Origin: Patescibacteria group bacterium
GTDB lineage: Bacteria > Patescibacteriota > Saccharimonadia > CAILAD01 > BJGX01
Assembly (NCBI GenBank): GCA_009691555.1
Contig: SICB01000009.1
Coordinates: 1-19,163, forward strand
DNA: 19,163 nt
Direction: 5' to 3'
Position 1 is the first letter of the stretch, and each line of letters opens with the position of its first letter. Of the stretch, positions 13,236-19,163 are shown piece after piece. Under the pieces are notes generated by a model. That model saw only the letters and a program-made list of their open reading frames with translations, ran no database searches and was not told the DNA's origin. A program made the translations under genes and the position numbers.

Positions 13236-14608
13236 TGCCAATACTCCTTTTGAAGCTCATCGCTGGCTACGATTTGGCTCCTGACCGATAGCATCGCGGT
13301 GTAGGTTGGCAGTATAAACAGCTTGCTGCGCTTGCTACTGTGTTTGAGTATTAGTTTCAGTAGCTCTGCTTCGTTGCTTTCGGCCAAAACATCCTTGATG
13401 CCTGCATACTTGAGCCGCAGGGCCATATCGTCGGCTCGAGAGCCCCCAACTAGCACTTTGCCCTTGTACTGCGCCAGATCCTCTAGGGCGGAGTCCCACA
13501 GCCAGCTGATGTCGCGGCCGTCGGCATAGCTATCGTTAATGATAAAGACTAGCAGTCGGTCATCTTCACTCAAAAGATAAGTCTGGATTATTTGGTTTAG
13601 CCCAGTTGGGTTTTTTATCAGCAGTATCAGAGCCTCTCGACCGTTGTAGTTGAGTACTTCAGAACGCCCAAAAGCCGCCGCTGAGCCAGCAAGGGCCTTT
13701 GTTATCTGGTCGTCTTCCAAATTAAGGCTGGCCTTAACTGCAGCAAAGGCACCCATCGCATTATATACATTGAAGATACCCGGGATTTTGAGTACCACAG
13801 GTTTATTTGCGCTATTGATATCAAATTGAATCGATTCAATGCCGTTTTGCTTCAAATTGTTGGCTTGATAGTCGGGCTTTGGTCGTCTAAAAGCACCACC
13901 CTTGCCCCTGTATTTACCCAAGTGGCTAAAGTAATGTTGTGTATAATACAACTTTTCTTGAGTAAAGGGGTCAAAGATACTATCGGCTGTTCGGTCGTGC
14001 TGGAGTTTGGGCCCAGAGTAGTCGCCGACACCAAAATAAGTCACCTTTTTTTCATTTTCGAGCTGATAGCCGAGACTCGCAACCAAAGGGTCGTCGGCGT
14101 TTAATACCAACTGCGTCGATTCGAGATCTTCGATTAGATTTCGGAAGCTTCTGGCGATTTTATCGAGCTCTCCAAACCTGTCAAGCTGATCCCTAAAAAG
14201 GTTACTGACTAGTATCACATTGGGCTGAATTGCCCGGCAGACCTTCGGCAAATAGGCCTCATCGACCTCAAAAAGCCCTACTTCGGCCGATACCTTACCG
14301 ACAATGTTTGACTCTATCGCAACAGATGTTATAAGCCCACGCTCCATGTTCGATCCGGTACGGTTATAAACATAGCTAATGCCGTTCGACTCAAGGATAT
14401 CGGCAATTAGCTTTGTGGTGGTCGTTTTACCATTGGTGCCGGTCACAACGATTACACCTCTTGGGAAGTTGTTCTTGATGAGTTTAGCAAGTATGTCTTT
14501 GTCTATTTTTTGAGCCACCATACCAGGTAACGATGTGCCGCCTGTACCTGTTAGGCGGTTGATTCTAAAGGCGGTCTTGGCCGCTAAGATAGCAAATAAA
14601 CTACGCAT
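13232..14608 (-). CDS. murT: Lipid II isoglutaminyl synthase, Mur-ligase subunit MurT
   Basis: A 458-residue Mur-ligase-like ATPase, partner of GatD, acting on the cytoplasmic side on lipid II. The P-loop is TGTNGKTTTT (56-65), the central domain has NLFRDQLDRFGE, and the C-terminal DUF1727 domain has NPTGLNQ and DGRDISWLWD, which includes the proposed catalytic Asp region. Typical MurT carries a Cys4 zinc ribbon inserted in the middle domain. Here the matching stretch (about 207-242: DPFTQEKLYYTQHYFSHLGK, then YRGKGGAF) keeps the pattern but has no cysteine; the only Cys in the protein is C124. It has its own leaderless-type promoter in the short gap after miaA. Confidence 0.95.
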   Translation of the reverse strand: MRSLFAILAAKTAFRINRLTGTGGTSLPGMVAQKIDKDILAKLIKNNFPRGVIVVTGTNGKTTTTKLIADILESNGISYVYNRTGSNMERGLITSVAIESNIVGKVSAEVGLFEVDEAYLPKVCRAIQPNVILVSNLFRDQLDRFGELDKIARSFRNLIEDLESTQLVLNADDPLVASLGYQLENEKKVTYFGVGDYSGPKLQHDRTADSIFDPFTQEKLYYTQHYFSHLGKYRGKGGAFRRPKPDYQANNLKQNGIESIQFDINSANKPVVLKIPGIFNVYNAMGAFAAVKASLNLEDDQITKALAGSAAAFGRSEVLNYNGREALILLIKNPTGLNQIIQTYLLSEDDRLLVFIINDSYADGRDISWLWDSALEDLAQYKGKVLVGGSRADDMALRLKYAGIKDVLAESNEAELLKLILKHSSKRSKLFILPTYTAMLSVRSQIVASDELQKEYWQ

Positions 14609-14616
14609 ATGCTTTT

Positions 14617-14625
14617 ATTGTATCA
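14617..14625 (-). promoter_or_regulatory. Extended -10 promoter of murT-gatD
   Basis: TGA-TACAAT (-10 at 14617-14622) is 8 nt upstream of the murT ATG. The TG lies within the miaA stop region, so murT-gatD can be transcribed apart from thrS-miaA. Confidence 0.45.
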
Positions 14626-15492
14626 GATACCTTTCAAATAATTAGAGCAAATAATGCTGGCTTCGAGGTAGCTGTCGATCCAACAGATGTGCTTGTTTCT
14701 TTTAAACCAAGTCATTTGTTTTTTTGCTAAATCAACCGTCGCTCTACCGATGGAAGCCTCTAGCTCGGCAATGGTCGTTTTATGGTCAAGATAGTCGGCC
14801 ACTTGGCGGTAACCGGTGGTGGCTAAGGCCCTACAATCACTGCCATACTTGCCGCGAATACCTTCGACCTCCTGAATAAATCCGTTGTTCAACATCTGTT
14901 TGGTTCGTTTGGCTATATTTTGCTTTAATAAAAGCTTTTTTATATCAACTCCAATTATCTTACAATCGAACTTAATGGCTTCCCTGTCATTAGTTATGGT
15001 GGGTCCATACGCCAATAATTGGTCGATTCTACGGATATTTTTGGAGTCGATTTTGGCGGCTTCGGCAGCATAGTATTCGTGAGCTTTAGCAATTTTTTGA
15101 TCATCAGTCATATTTTCGATGTTTAGTCCGGTTTTAGTGCTCCTAAATTGGTAATCGTACAAAACTGCGTCAATATACATCCCACTACCCCCTACCAGGA
15201 GTGGAAGCTTGCCTCTTCGCTGTATATCGGCGATAGTTTTTTCGCATAGTGTTTTAAAATCTACAACACTGTAGCTCTGATTAGGCTCAATCACATCGAG
15301 AAGGTGGTGTTTGACCTCTTTCTGGTCTTGAATGCTTGGTTTGGCGGTTCCAATATCGAGATGCTTATAAATTGTGCGCGAATCAGCGCAGATTATTTCG
15401 CCATCATATCTTTTGGCTAATTTCATCGCTAGCTCCGACTTACCAGATGCCGTTGGGCCTAATATAACAATCATTTTGGGGGTTTTAGACAT
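14623..15492 (-). CDS. miaA: tRNA dimethylallyltransferase MiaA
   Basis: A 289-residue cytoplasmic enzyme that attaches a dimethylallyl group to N6 of A37 in tRNAs reading codons that begin with U. The P-loop is GPTASGKSELA (about 12-22). ADSRTIYKHLDIGTAKP (about 36-52) is the conserved catalytic Asp/substrate block, with Arg-Thr where most have Met-Gln. LLVGGSGMYIDAVLYDY (about 98-114) is also diagnostic, and KKQMTWFKRN near the end matches the family. The length is slightly short of the usual ~310. It starts 17 bp after thrS with no good Shine-Dalgarno and is probably read from the thrS transcript, so it would share its T-box control. Confidence 0.95.
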   Translation of the reverse strand: MSKTPKMIVILGPTASGKSELAMKLAKRYDGEIICADSRTIYKHLDIGTAKPSIQDQKEVKHHLLDVIEPNQSYSVVDFKTLCEKTIADIQRRGKLPLLVGGSGMYIDAVLYDYQFRSTKTGLNIENMTDDQKIAKAHEYYAAEAAKIDSKNIRRIDQLLAYGPTITNDREAIKFDCKIIGVDIKKLLLKQNIAKRTKQMLNNGFIQEVEGIRGKYGSDCRALATTGYRQVADYLDHKTTIAELEASIGRATVDLAKKQMTWFKRNKHICWIDSYLEASIICSNYLKGI

Positions 15493-15509
15493 AGTTTATA
15501 AAGGCCAAT

Positions 15510-17321
15510 CTAGCTATTAGTTCGTTTGCTGATGGCATCTAGCAGTGCGCCAATCAACTCTTCGAGGCTTTTCGAACCTTGATCTCCGATAGCATGCTTG
15601 CGAACGGCGACTTGGTTGGATTCTTGCTCGCTCTGTCCGACTATTAACAGATATGGGAGCTTGAGCTTATCGGCATTATGGATTCTTTTGCCGAGCGAGT
15701 CCGAGGCATTGTCTATCGTAGCTCTAATTCCGTTGCCTAAAAGTGCATTAAGCACAGTCTGGCCGTACTGCTCGAATTTTTCAGAAATCGGTATTACTCT
15801 TACCTGCTCTGGTGCCAGCCACAGCGGAAAGGCTCCGGCGGTATGCTCAATATAAACGCTCAAAAACCGCTCAATCGAACCGAGCGATGCGAAATGCACC
15901 ATCATCGGCACCTTGTCGGTTCCGTCGCTATCGGTATAGCTCAGGCCAAATCGTTCGGGCTGAACAAAATCGAGCTGAGCGGTTGCTACTTGGTGAGTTC
16001 TGCCTATCGAGTCCTTGGCCATAAAGTCTATTTTGGGTCCATAAAAGGCGGCCTCGCCTGTTTCTTCGTAGTATTCGAGGTCATGATTACTAGAAACATT
16101 CCTGAGGATCATCTCGGCATCTTTCCATAGGTCCTTATCGCCCAGATAAGTGTCTGAGTCGTCGCGCAGGCTCAGTCGAGCCGTGAAATCCATATCGAAG
16201 GCCCGGTAAAACTCTTTGGTGATATCTACTAGCATACCTAGCACCTCCTCGACCTGCTGGGGGCTACAAAATACATGGCTATCGTCCTGCGTGACCGAGC
16301 GGACTCTCGATAACCCCTGAAGCTCTCCCTTCTTCTCGTCGCGGTAAACAGTGGTTGTTTCGAGGTATTTGACTGGCAAATCGCGGTAGCTCCTGGGCTT
16401 GCTGGCAAAAATCTGGGCATGGTGCGGACAATTCATAGGCTTGAGGGCAAATTCGTCGCTCGATTCTTGGCTTTTGACCAAAAACAGCTCATCGCCAAAC
16501 TTGTCCCAGTGGCCAGAAGACTTATAGAGGTCGGTTTTGGCAATATGTGGCACCCAGACCTTCTCGAAACCAGCTTTCAGCCGCAGTGACTGCGAAAAGT
16601 CGTTGAGTAAATCTCTCAAGACCGTTCCTCTGGGCGTAAAGAGCGGCAACCCAGAGCCGACCAAGTCCGAGAACACAAACAGGTCGAGCTCGGCGCCGAG
16701 TTTACGGTGGTCGCGGGCTTCGGCCTCTTGAATCATATTCAGATGCTGGCTCAGCTCTTTGTCCGATTCAAAGGCCAGTCCATAGAGTCTTTGCATCTGC
16801 GGATTGGTCTCTTTGCCCCGCCAGTATACCCCGCTAAGCTTATGGAGCTTAAAGCTATCGGCACTTATTTCAGAAGTGTTTAAAATATGCGGCCCACGGC
16901 ACAGATCTACAAATTCGCCAGTCTTATAAATACTTACTTCATGGAGACCCTCGCTAGTACCCTCGACAAGGTCGGCATCGCCGGCATCACTCACTGCAGT
17001 CGAGCCCTTGGCTTTCAAGTCTTTTAGTAGTTCTACCTTAAACTTCTGGTTTTTAGATTCAAAATACTCAATCGCTTTATCGATCGGCCAGGTTTGGTGC
17101 TCAAATGGCAGCTTACTGGCAATAATTTCTCGCATGCTGGCTTCGATTGAGCTCAAATCCTCTTCGGTGAAGTTGTGATCGACCAAAACGTCATAATAAA
17201 AGCCGTTCTCGATGGCGGGTCCAACCCCAAAGCTAGCTTCGGGCCGAAGTTTTTGGATGGCTGACGCCATTATGTGCGCCAGGCTGTGTCTGATTTTATG
17301 AAGATTGTCTCGATTGTCCAT
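15510..17321 (-). CDS. thrS: Threonyl-tRNA synthetase without TGS domain
   Basis: A 603-residue class II synthetase charging tRNA-Thr. The protein starts directly at the editing (SAD) domain: HSLAHIMA gives HxxxH and CRGPH the second metal-binding pair. The catalytic core has PMNCPHH, motif 2 RDEKKGELQGLSRVRSVTQD and motif 3 GSIERFLSVYIEHTAGAFPL, followed by the C-terminal anticodon-binding domain. The N-terminal TGS domain (~60 residues) seen in E. coli ThrS is missing, as in some other bacteria. ATG 17321 has AGAAAGG 5 nt upstream. The upstream 180 nt form a T-box leader, so expression should rise when tRNA-Thr is uncharged. Confidence 0.97.
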   Translation of the reverse strand: MDNRDNLHKIRHSLAHIMASAIQKLRPEASFGVGPAIENGFYYDVLVDHNFTEEDLSSIEASMREIIASKLPFEHQTWPIDKAIEYFESKNQKFKVELLKDLKAKGSTAVSDAGDADLVEGTSEGLHEVSIYKTGEFVDLCRGPHILNTSEISADSFKLHKLSGVYWRGKETNPQMQRLYGLAFESDKELSQHLNMIQEAEARDHRKLGAELDLFVFSDLVGSGLPLFTPRGTVLRDLLNDFSQSLRLKAGFEKVWVPHIAKTDLYKSSGHWDKFGDELFLVKSQESSDEFALKPMNCPHHAQIFASKPRSYRDLPVKYLETTTVYRDEKKGELQGLSRVRSVTQDDSHVFCSPQQVEEVLGMLVDITKEFYRAFDMDFTARLSLRDDSDTYLGDKDLWKDAEMILRNVSSNHDLEYYEETGEAAFYGPKIDFMAKDSIGRTHQVATAQLDFVQPERFGLSYTDSDGTDKVPMMVHFASLGSIERFLSVYIEHTAGAFPLWLAPEQVRVIPISEKFEQYGQTVLNALLGNGIRATIDNASDSLGKRIHNADKLKLPYLLIVGQSEQESNQVAVRKHAIGDQGSKSLEELIGALLDAISKRTNS

Positions 17322-17350
17322 AGCTACCTTTCTTTTTTATACTCTTTTTT

Positions 17351-17398
17351 AACAAAAACCCGCCTTATACTGCCAAGTCCCAAATACATTGGGAGGTT
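17351..17398 (-). terminator. T-box terminator, alternative to the antiterminator
   Basis: AACCTCCC (17391-17398), which includes the 3' part of the T-box bulge, can pair with GGCGGGTT (17357-17364) with one mismatch, followed by TTTTTGTT. This uses bases that the antiterminator needs, so the two are mutually exclusive, as in classical transcriptional T-boxes. Confidence 0.55.
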
Positions 17399-17503
17399 CC
17401 ACTTGGCTTATCCGTGGCGGATCTCTCTTTTTGCCCTGTACGACCAGGCTTCGGAGCTCGCCATAAGCTGGTTAGGCTTAAGCTCAAACGCTCGTATTGA
17501 TAT
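17351..17503 (-). promoter_or_regulatory. T-box riboswitch of thrS with very short stem I
   Basis: A tRNA-sensing leader of thrS. The antiterminator (17372-17407) is textbook: A1 GCCAAG/CTTGGC, the 7-nt bulge TGGAACC (consensus UGGNACC), A2 TCCCAA/TTGGGA and loop TGTAT. Stem I (17454-17485) is a single short hairpin, GAGCT-TAAGC, 7-nt loop CTAACCA, GCTTA, 5-nt bulge TGGCG, AGCTC. Its loop carries ACC, a Thr codon, followed by A (specifier 17470-17472). Between them are hairpins at 17433-17449 and 17410-17422. The N of UGGN is A, so tRNA-Thr should have discriminator U. A stem I this short with the specifier in the apical loop recalls the ultrashort actinobacterial ileS T-boxes, although here control looks transcriptional. 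Confidence 0.75.
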
Positions 17504-17508
17504 TTATA

Positions 17509-17537
17509 ATTTTAATCTAAAAGCTAGCTTTTATCAA
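17509..17537 (-). promoter_or_regulatory. Promoter of the thrS T-box transcript
   Basis: -35 TTGATA (17532-17537), 17-nt spacer, -10 TAAAAT (17509-17514) on the minus strand. The start near 17502 gives a leader of about 180 nt that contains every T-box element. Confidence 0.7.
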
Positions 17538-17567
17538 GGCGCATCTTAATTTTATGTCGCTAAAAGA

Positions 17568-17600
17568 CTAGTTTCGTTGTGTTTTTAGCTACAAACTAGT
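17568..17600 (-). terminator. Weak terminator after pgeF
   Basis: ACTAGTTT (17593-17600, overlapping the pgeF stop) pairs with AAACTAGT (17568-17575), followed by CTTTT. A competing pair GCTAAAA/TTTTAGC lies in the same region. It separates pgeF from the thrS promoter. Confidence 0.4.
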
Positions 17601-18249
17601 TTTTAATCATTGCGTATGCGGCAAAACGGGCTTCTTTTTCGCCAGTCGCGAGGCTTCGGCGATGCGAAAAATAATTTTTATTTGTAAAAGTGTCGATGGC
17701 GCTAATTGTGATGTTGTTTTTGGCTATACCAAGCTCTAGGGCTTGCTCGAAAAGCTTGTTTTTGGTGTCCATATGGTATTTCTTATCTGATTCATAGGCT
17801 AGATTGCCAGCCCAAAAGTCGGTGTCTATTTCTGTTGTATTATCAAACACATATGATTCTGGCGCTATTGCTGGGCCAGTTTTGATGATAATATCCTCGG
17901 GCTTAGAGCCTTTTTGGACCATTTGCTTGACTGCTGAGCTCAAAATGTTGAGCTCGACGCCTTTTCGGCCGGCATGCACAAGCGCCAATATCTTGAGCCT
18001 AGTGTCATAGACCACAATCGGGATACAGTCGGCGACAACCATAAATAGTGCTAGGTTTGGGCTCGATGTTATGAGGCCGTCGGCTGTTATCACGTCCTGT
18101 TGGTCTTGGTTGAGTAGGTTGCCGGCATCGTCCTTGGTAACCTCAACCACCAAATTGCCGTGAACTAGCGATATTACTACAGCTTTGGTTGGGTCAATGC
18201 CCTGGCTAGCTAGGTATTTCGACCTTGAGGCTGTTACCTCTGCTGGCAA
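17596..18249 (-). CDS. pgeF: PgeF/YfiH-type purine nucleoside phosphorylase (laccase-domain)
   Basis: A cytoplasmic zinc protein of the former polyphenol-oxidase/laccase-domain family, now known as purine nucleoside phosphorylase/adenosine deaminase; in E. coli YfiH it edits peptidoglycan precursors. The metal site is H in SLVHGN, C in VVADCIPIVVYD and H in LALVHAGRKG (usually HAGWRG). GPAIAPESYVF and YFSHRRSLATGE are the other family blocks. The coordinate given uses TTG 18249, the only standard start, giving 217 residues. The family-like N-terminus IGFSSVSDGNLSYARG continues upstream in frame to the stop at 18328-18330, so the true start is probably a rare codon such as ATT 18297 or ATA 18303, downstream of TATAAT (18317-18322). 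Confidence 0.88.
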   Translation of the reverse strand: MPAEVTASRSKYLASQGIDPTKAVVISLVHGNLVVEVTKDDAGNLLNQDQQDVITADGLITSSPNLALFMVVADCIPIVVYDTRLKILALVHAGRKGVELNILSSAVKQMVQKGSKPEDIIIKTGPAIAPESYVFDNTTEIDTDFWAGNLAYESDKKYHMDTKNKLFEQALELGIAKNNITISAIDTFTNKNYFSHRRSLATGEKEARFAAYAMIKN

Positions 18250-18348
18250 TCCTCTGGCATAGCTTAAGTTGCCATCTGAGACCGAGGAAAAGCCAATTTT
18301 TATGTTTGTAGTGTCGATTATATGGCCTCACATTTTAGGTATAATTCC

Positions 18349-18425
18349 TGGTGGGTCCTAGGGGACTCGAACCTCTGACCTCTTCCACGTCAAGGAAGCG
18401 CTCTAGCCAACTGAGCTAAGGACCC
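18349..18425 (-). tRNA. tRNA-Val(GAC)
   Basis: A 77-nt cloverleaf on the minus strand. Acceptor GGGTCCT pairs with AGGACCC; anticodon stem CTTCC/GGAAG with loop TTGACGT gives anticodon GAC. The T arm is AGAGG-TTCGAGT-CCCCT, then discriminator A and an encoded CCA. It reads Val codons GUC/GUU. Position 37 is G, less common for Val. Confidence 0.95.
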
Positions 18426-18436
18426 GTGATTGCCTG

Positions 18437-18465
18437 ATTTTAACCTATTTGGAACTTATTTTCAA
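18437..18465 (-). promoter_or_regulatory. tRNA-Val promoter
   Basis: -35 TTGAAA (18460-18465), 17-nt spacer, -10 TAAAAT (18437-18442), giving a start about 5-10 nt before the tRNA. It lies in the 81-bp gap after the polymerase gene. Confidence 0.7.
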
Positions 18466-18506
18466 TCTCAGCCGCCATTTTGCCAGCAGTAGCTCGGTTT
18501 ATGTTG

Positions 18507-19163
18507 CTAATGCGGCTTATCGGTGGGGTTGCTAGACTCACGCAGCAAGTCGTCGGCAAAACCGACTCTATTGAGGACAATGTGGCTGGCCATGAAGCTC
18601 CGAAGCGGCATAATGGTGTTGTCGCCATAGCTGCTGTTGATTTTATCGACTGCCCGCGATAGCAATTGCTCTTTTTGATGGTCAAAAAGATCAAATGCAA
18701 GCTGATTCGAAATGCTCAAACCAAATAAGGTTATGCATATTTTGCGAACTTCGGAGCTAATAGTTAGTTTTTTTGACAACATTTTGGTATGAGAAATTAT
18801 CTCGATATCCGACCTGAAAAAGGCAGTATTATTGAAGCTACAGCCCTGCCATTTGCCATCCAAAAAACCAACATATATTGCTATCCCGCTAGCCGCTAGA
18901 TTTTTTTTTCTGAGTCTTCTCCCTAAAGTCACAGCTATCTTATTGGTATATGTTGCGAGTTCTACACTAGTCTTTGGTGAGTTGGGCATGGTTGTAATCT
19001 GGTGAGAGACAGATTTATTGGCCTTAATATCACCAATATCTACCTCGATGCCGCGCATTCTGAGGTACCACTTACCGCCATTGATGCCGAGTTTGTTATT
19101 GATGTATTTCCAGCTCGAATTACACAGATCAGTAGGGTTTTGGATGCCAATATCATACAGCCG
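18507..19163 (-). CDS. Y-family DNA polymerase (DinB/UmuC-like), C-terminal part
   Basis: 219 codons open to the window edge, so the catalytic palm with its acidic residues is outside. What remains is the thumb and little-finger region. LYDIGIQNPTDL matches the helix-hairpin-helix thumb; the stretch LRMRGIEVDIGDIKANKSVSHQ is the family linker ending in the KS(V/I)S-type block. The little-finger domain follows with YTNKIAVTLGRRLRKKNLAASGI. Such polymerases copy past DNA lesions. The protein ends in a short polar tail (ESSNPTDKPH) with no visible beta-clamp-binding motif. Whether it is Pol IV-like or UmuC-like cannot be told from this part. Confidence 0.78.
   Translation of the reverse strand, partial: RLYDIGIQNPTDLCNSSWKYINNKLGINGGKWYLRMRGIEVDIGDIKANKSVSHQITTMPNSPKTSVELATYTNKIAVTLGRRLRKKNLAASGIAIYVGFLDGKWQGCSFNNTAFFRSDIEIISHTKMLSKKLTISSEVRKICITLFGLSISNQLAFDLFDHQKEQLLSRAVDKINSSYGDNTIMPLRSFMASHIVLNRVGFADDLLRESSNPTDKPH

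Noticed and set aside
17274..17549. Plus-strand 91-codon frame
   Set aside because: It runs antisense to the T-box leader, whose antiterminator, terminator and promoter account for the region.

Overview
The window looks like a chromosomal segment of a Patescibacteria/CPR genome, most likely Candidatus Saccharibacteria (TM7). This is inferred from gene content: a DUF4012 surface protein, a MurT/GatD pair, a membrane-anchored Clp-like ATPase, a PaaX/Cas2-fold regulator, small house-keeping operons and short intergenic regions. UGA is used as a normal stop codon, so the code is standard. Nearly all genes are on the minus strand; the exceptions are tRNA-Pro, the PaaX-like gene and rpmB.

Layout, left to right. 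(1) 1-3290: surface-polysaccharide genes read leftwards (sugar-1-phosphate transferase, GT4 glycosyltransferase, DUF4012 protein cut by the window edge), overlapping each other. (2) 3352-4022: RNase P RNA of about 670 nt, enlarged by three related ~98-nt palindromic elements. (3) 4055-8433: a tight operon read leftwards: small membrane protein, membrane Clp-like ATPase, HIT protein, UppP, RNase H. (4) 8500-9190: a duplicated ~140-bp segment, tRNA-Pro(GGG), and an 85-bp palindromic element that lies between two copies of the tRNA 3' end. (5) 9240-10110: a PaaX-like regulator with an operator-like palindrome, then a probable structured RNA on the minus strand ending at a 40-bp perfect palindrome. 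(6) 10109-12480: site-2 protease, rpmB, a degenerate metallo-beta-lactamase-fold protein and a winged-helix regulator with a perfect inverted repeat upstream. (7) 12522-14608: murT-gatD. (8) 14623-17535: a T-box riboswitch, thrS, miaA. (9) 17596-19163: pgeF, tRNA-Val(GAC) and a partial Y-family DNA polymerase.

How it works together: UppP (undecaprenyl phosphate recycling), the polyprenyl-phosphate sugar transferase with GT4, and MurT-GatD (lipid II amidation) all serve the envelope. thrS, miaA, two tRNAs, rnpB and rpmB serve translation. Several genes share one promoter form, TGnTAnAAT followed 6-8 nt later by ATG, which implies leaderless mRNAs.

The strongest unusual observations are a compact T-box before thrS, with a Thr ACC triplet in the apical loop of a very short stem I and a textbook antiterminator, and an RNase P RNA whose three extra stems, by position P3, P12 and P19, are copies of the same palindromic repeat. 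All assignments come from reading the sequence; no database search or folding program was run.
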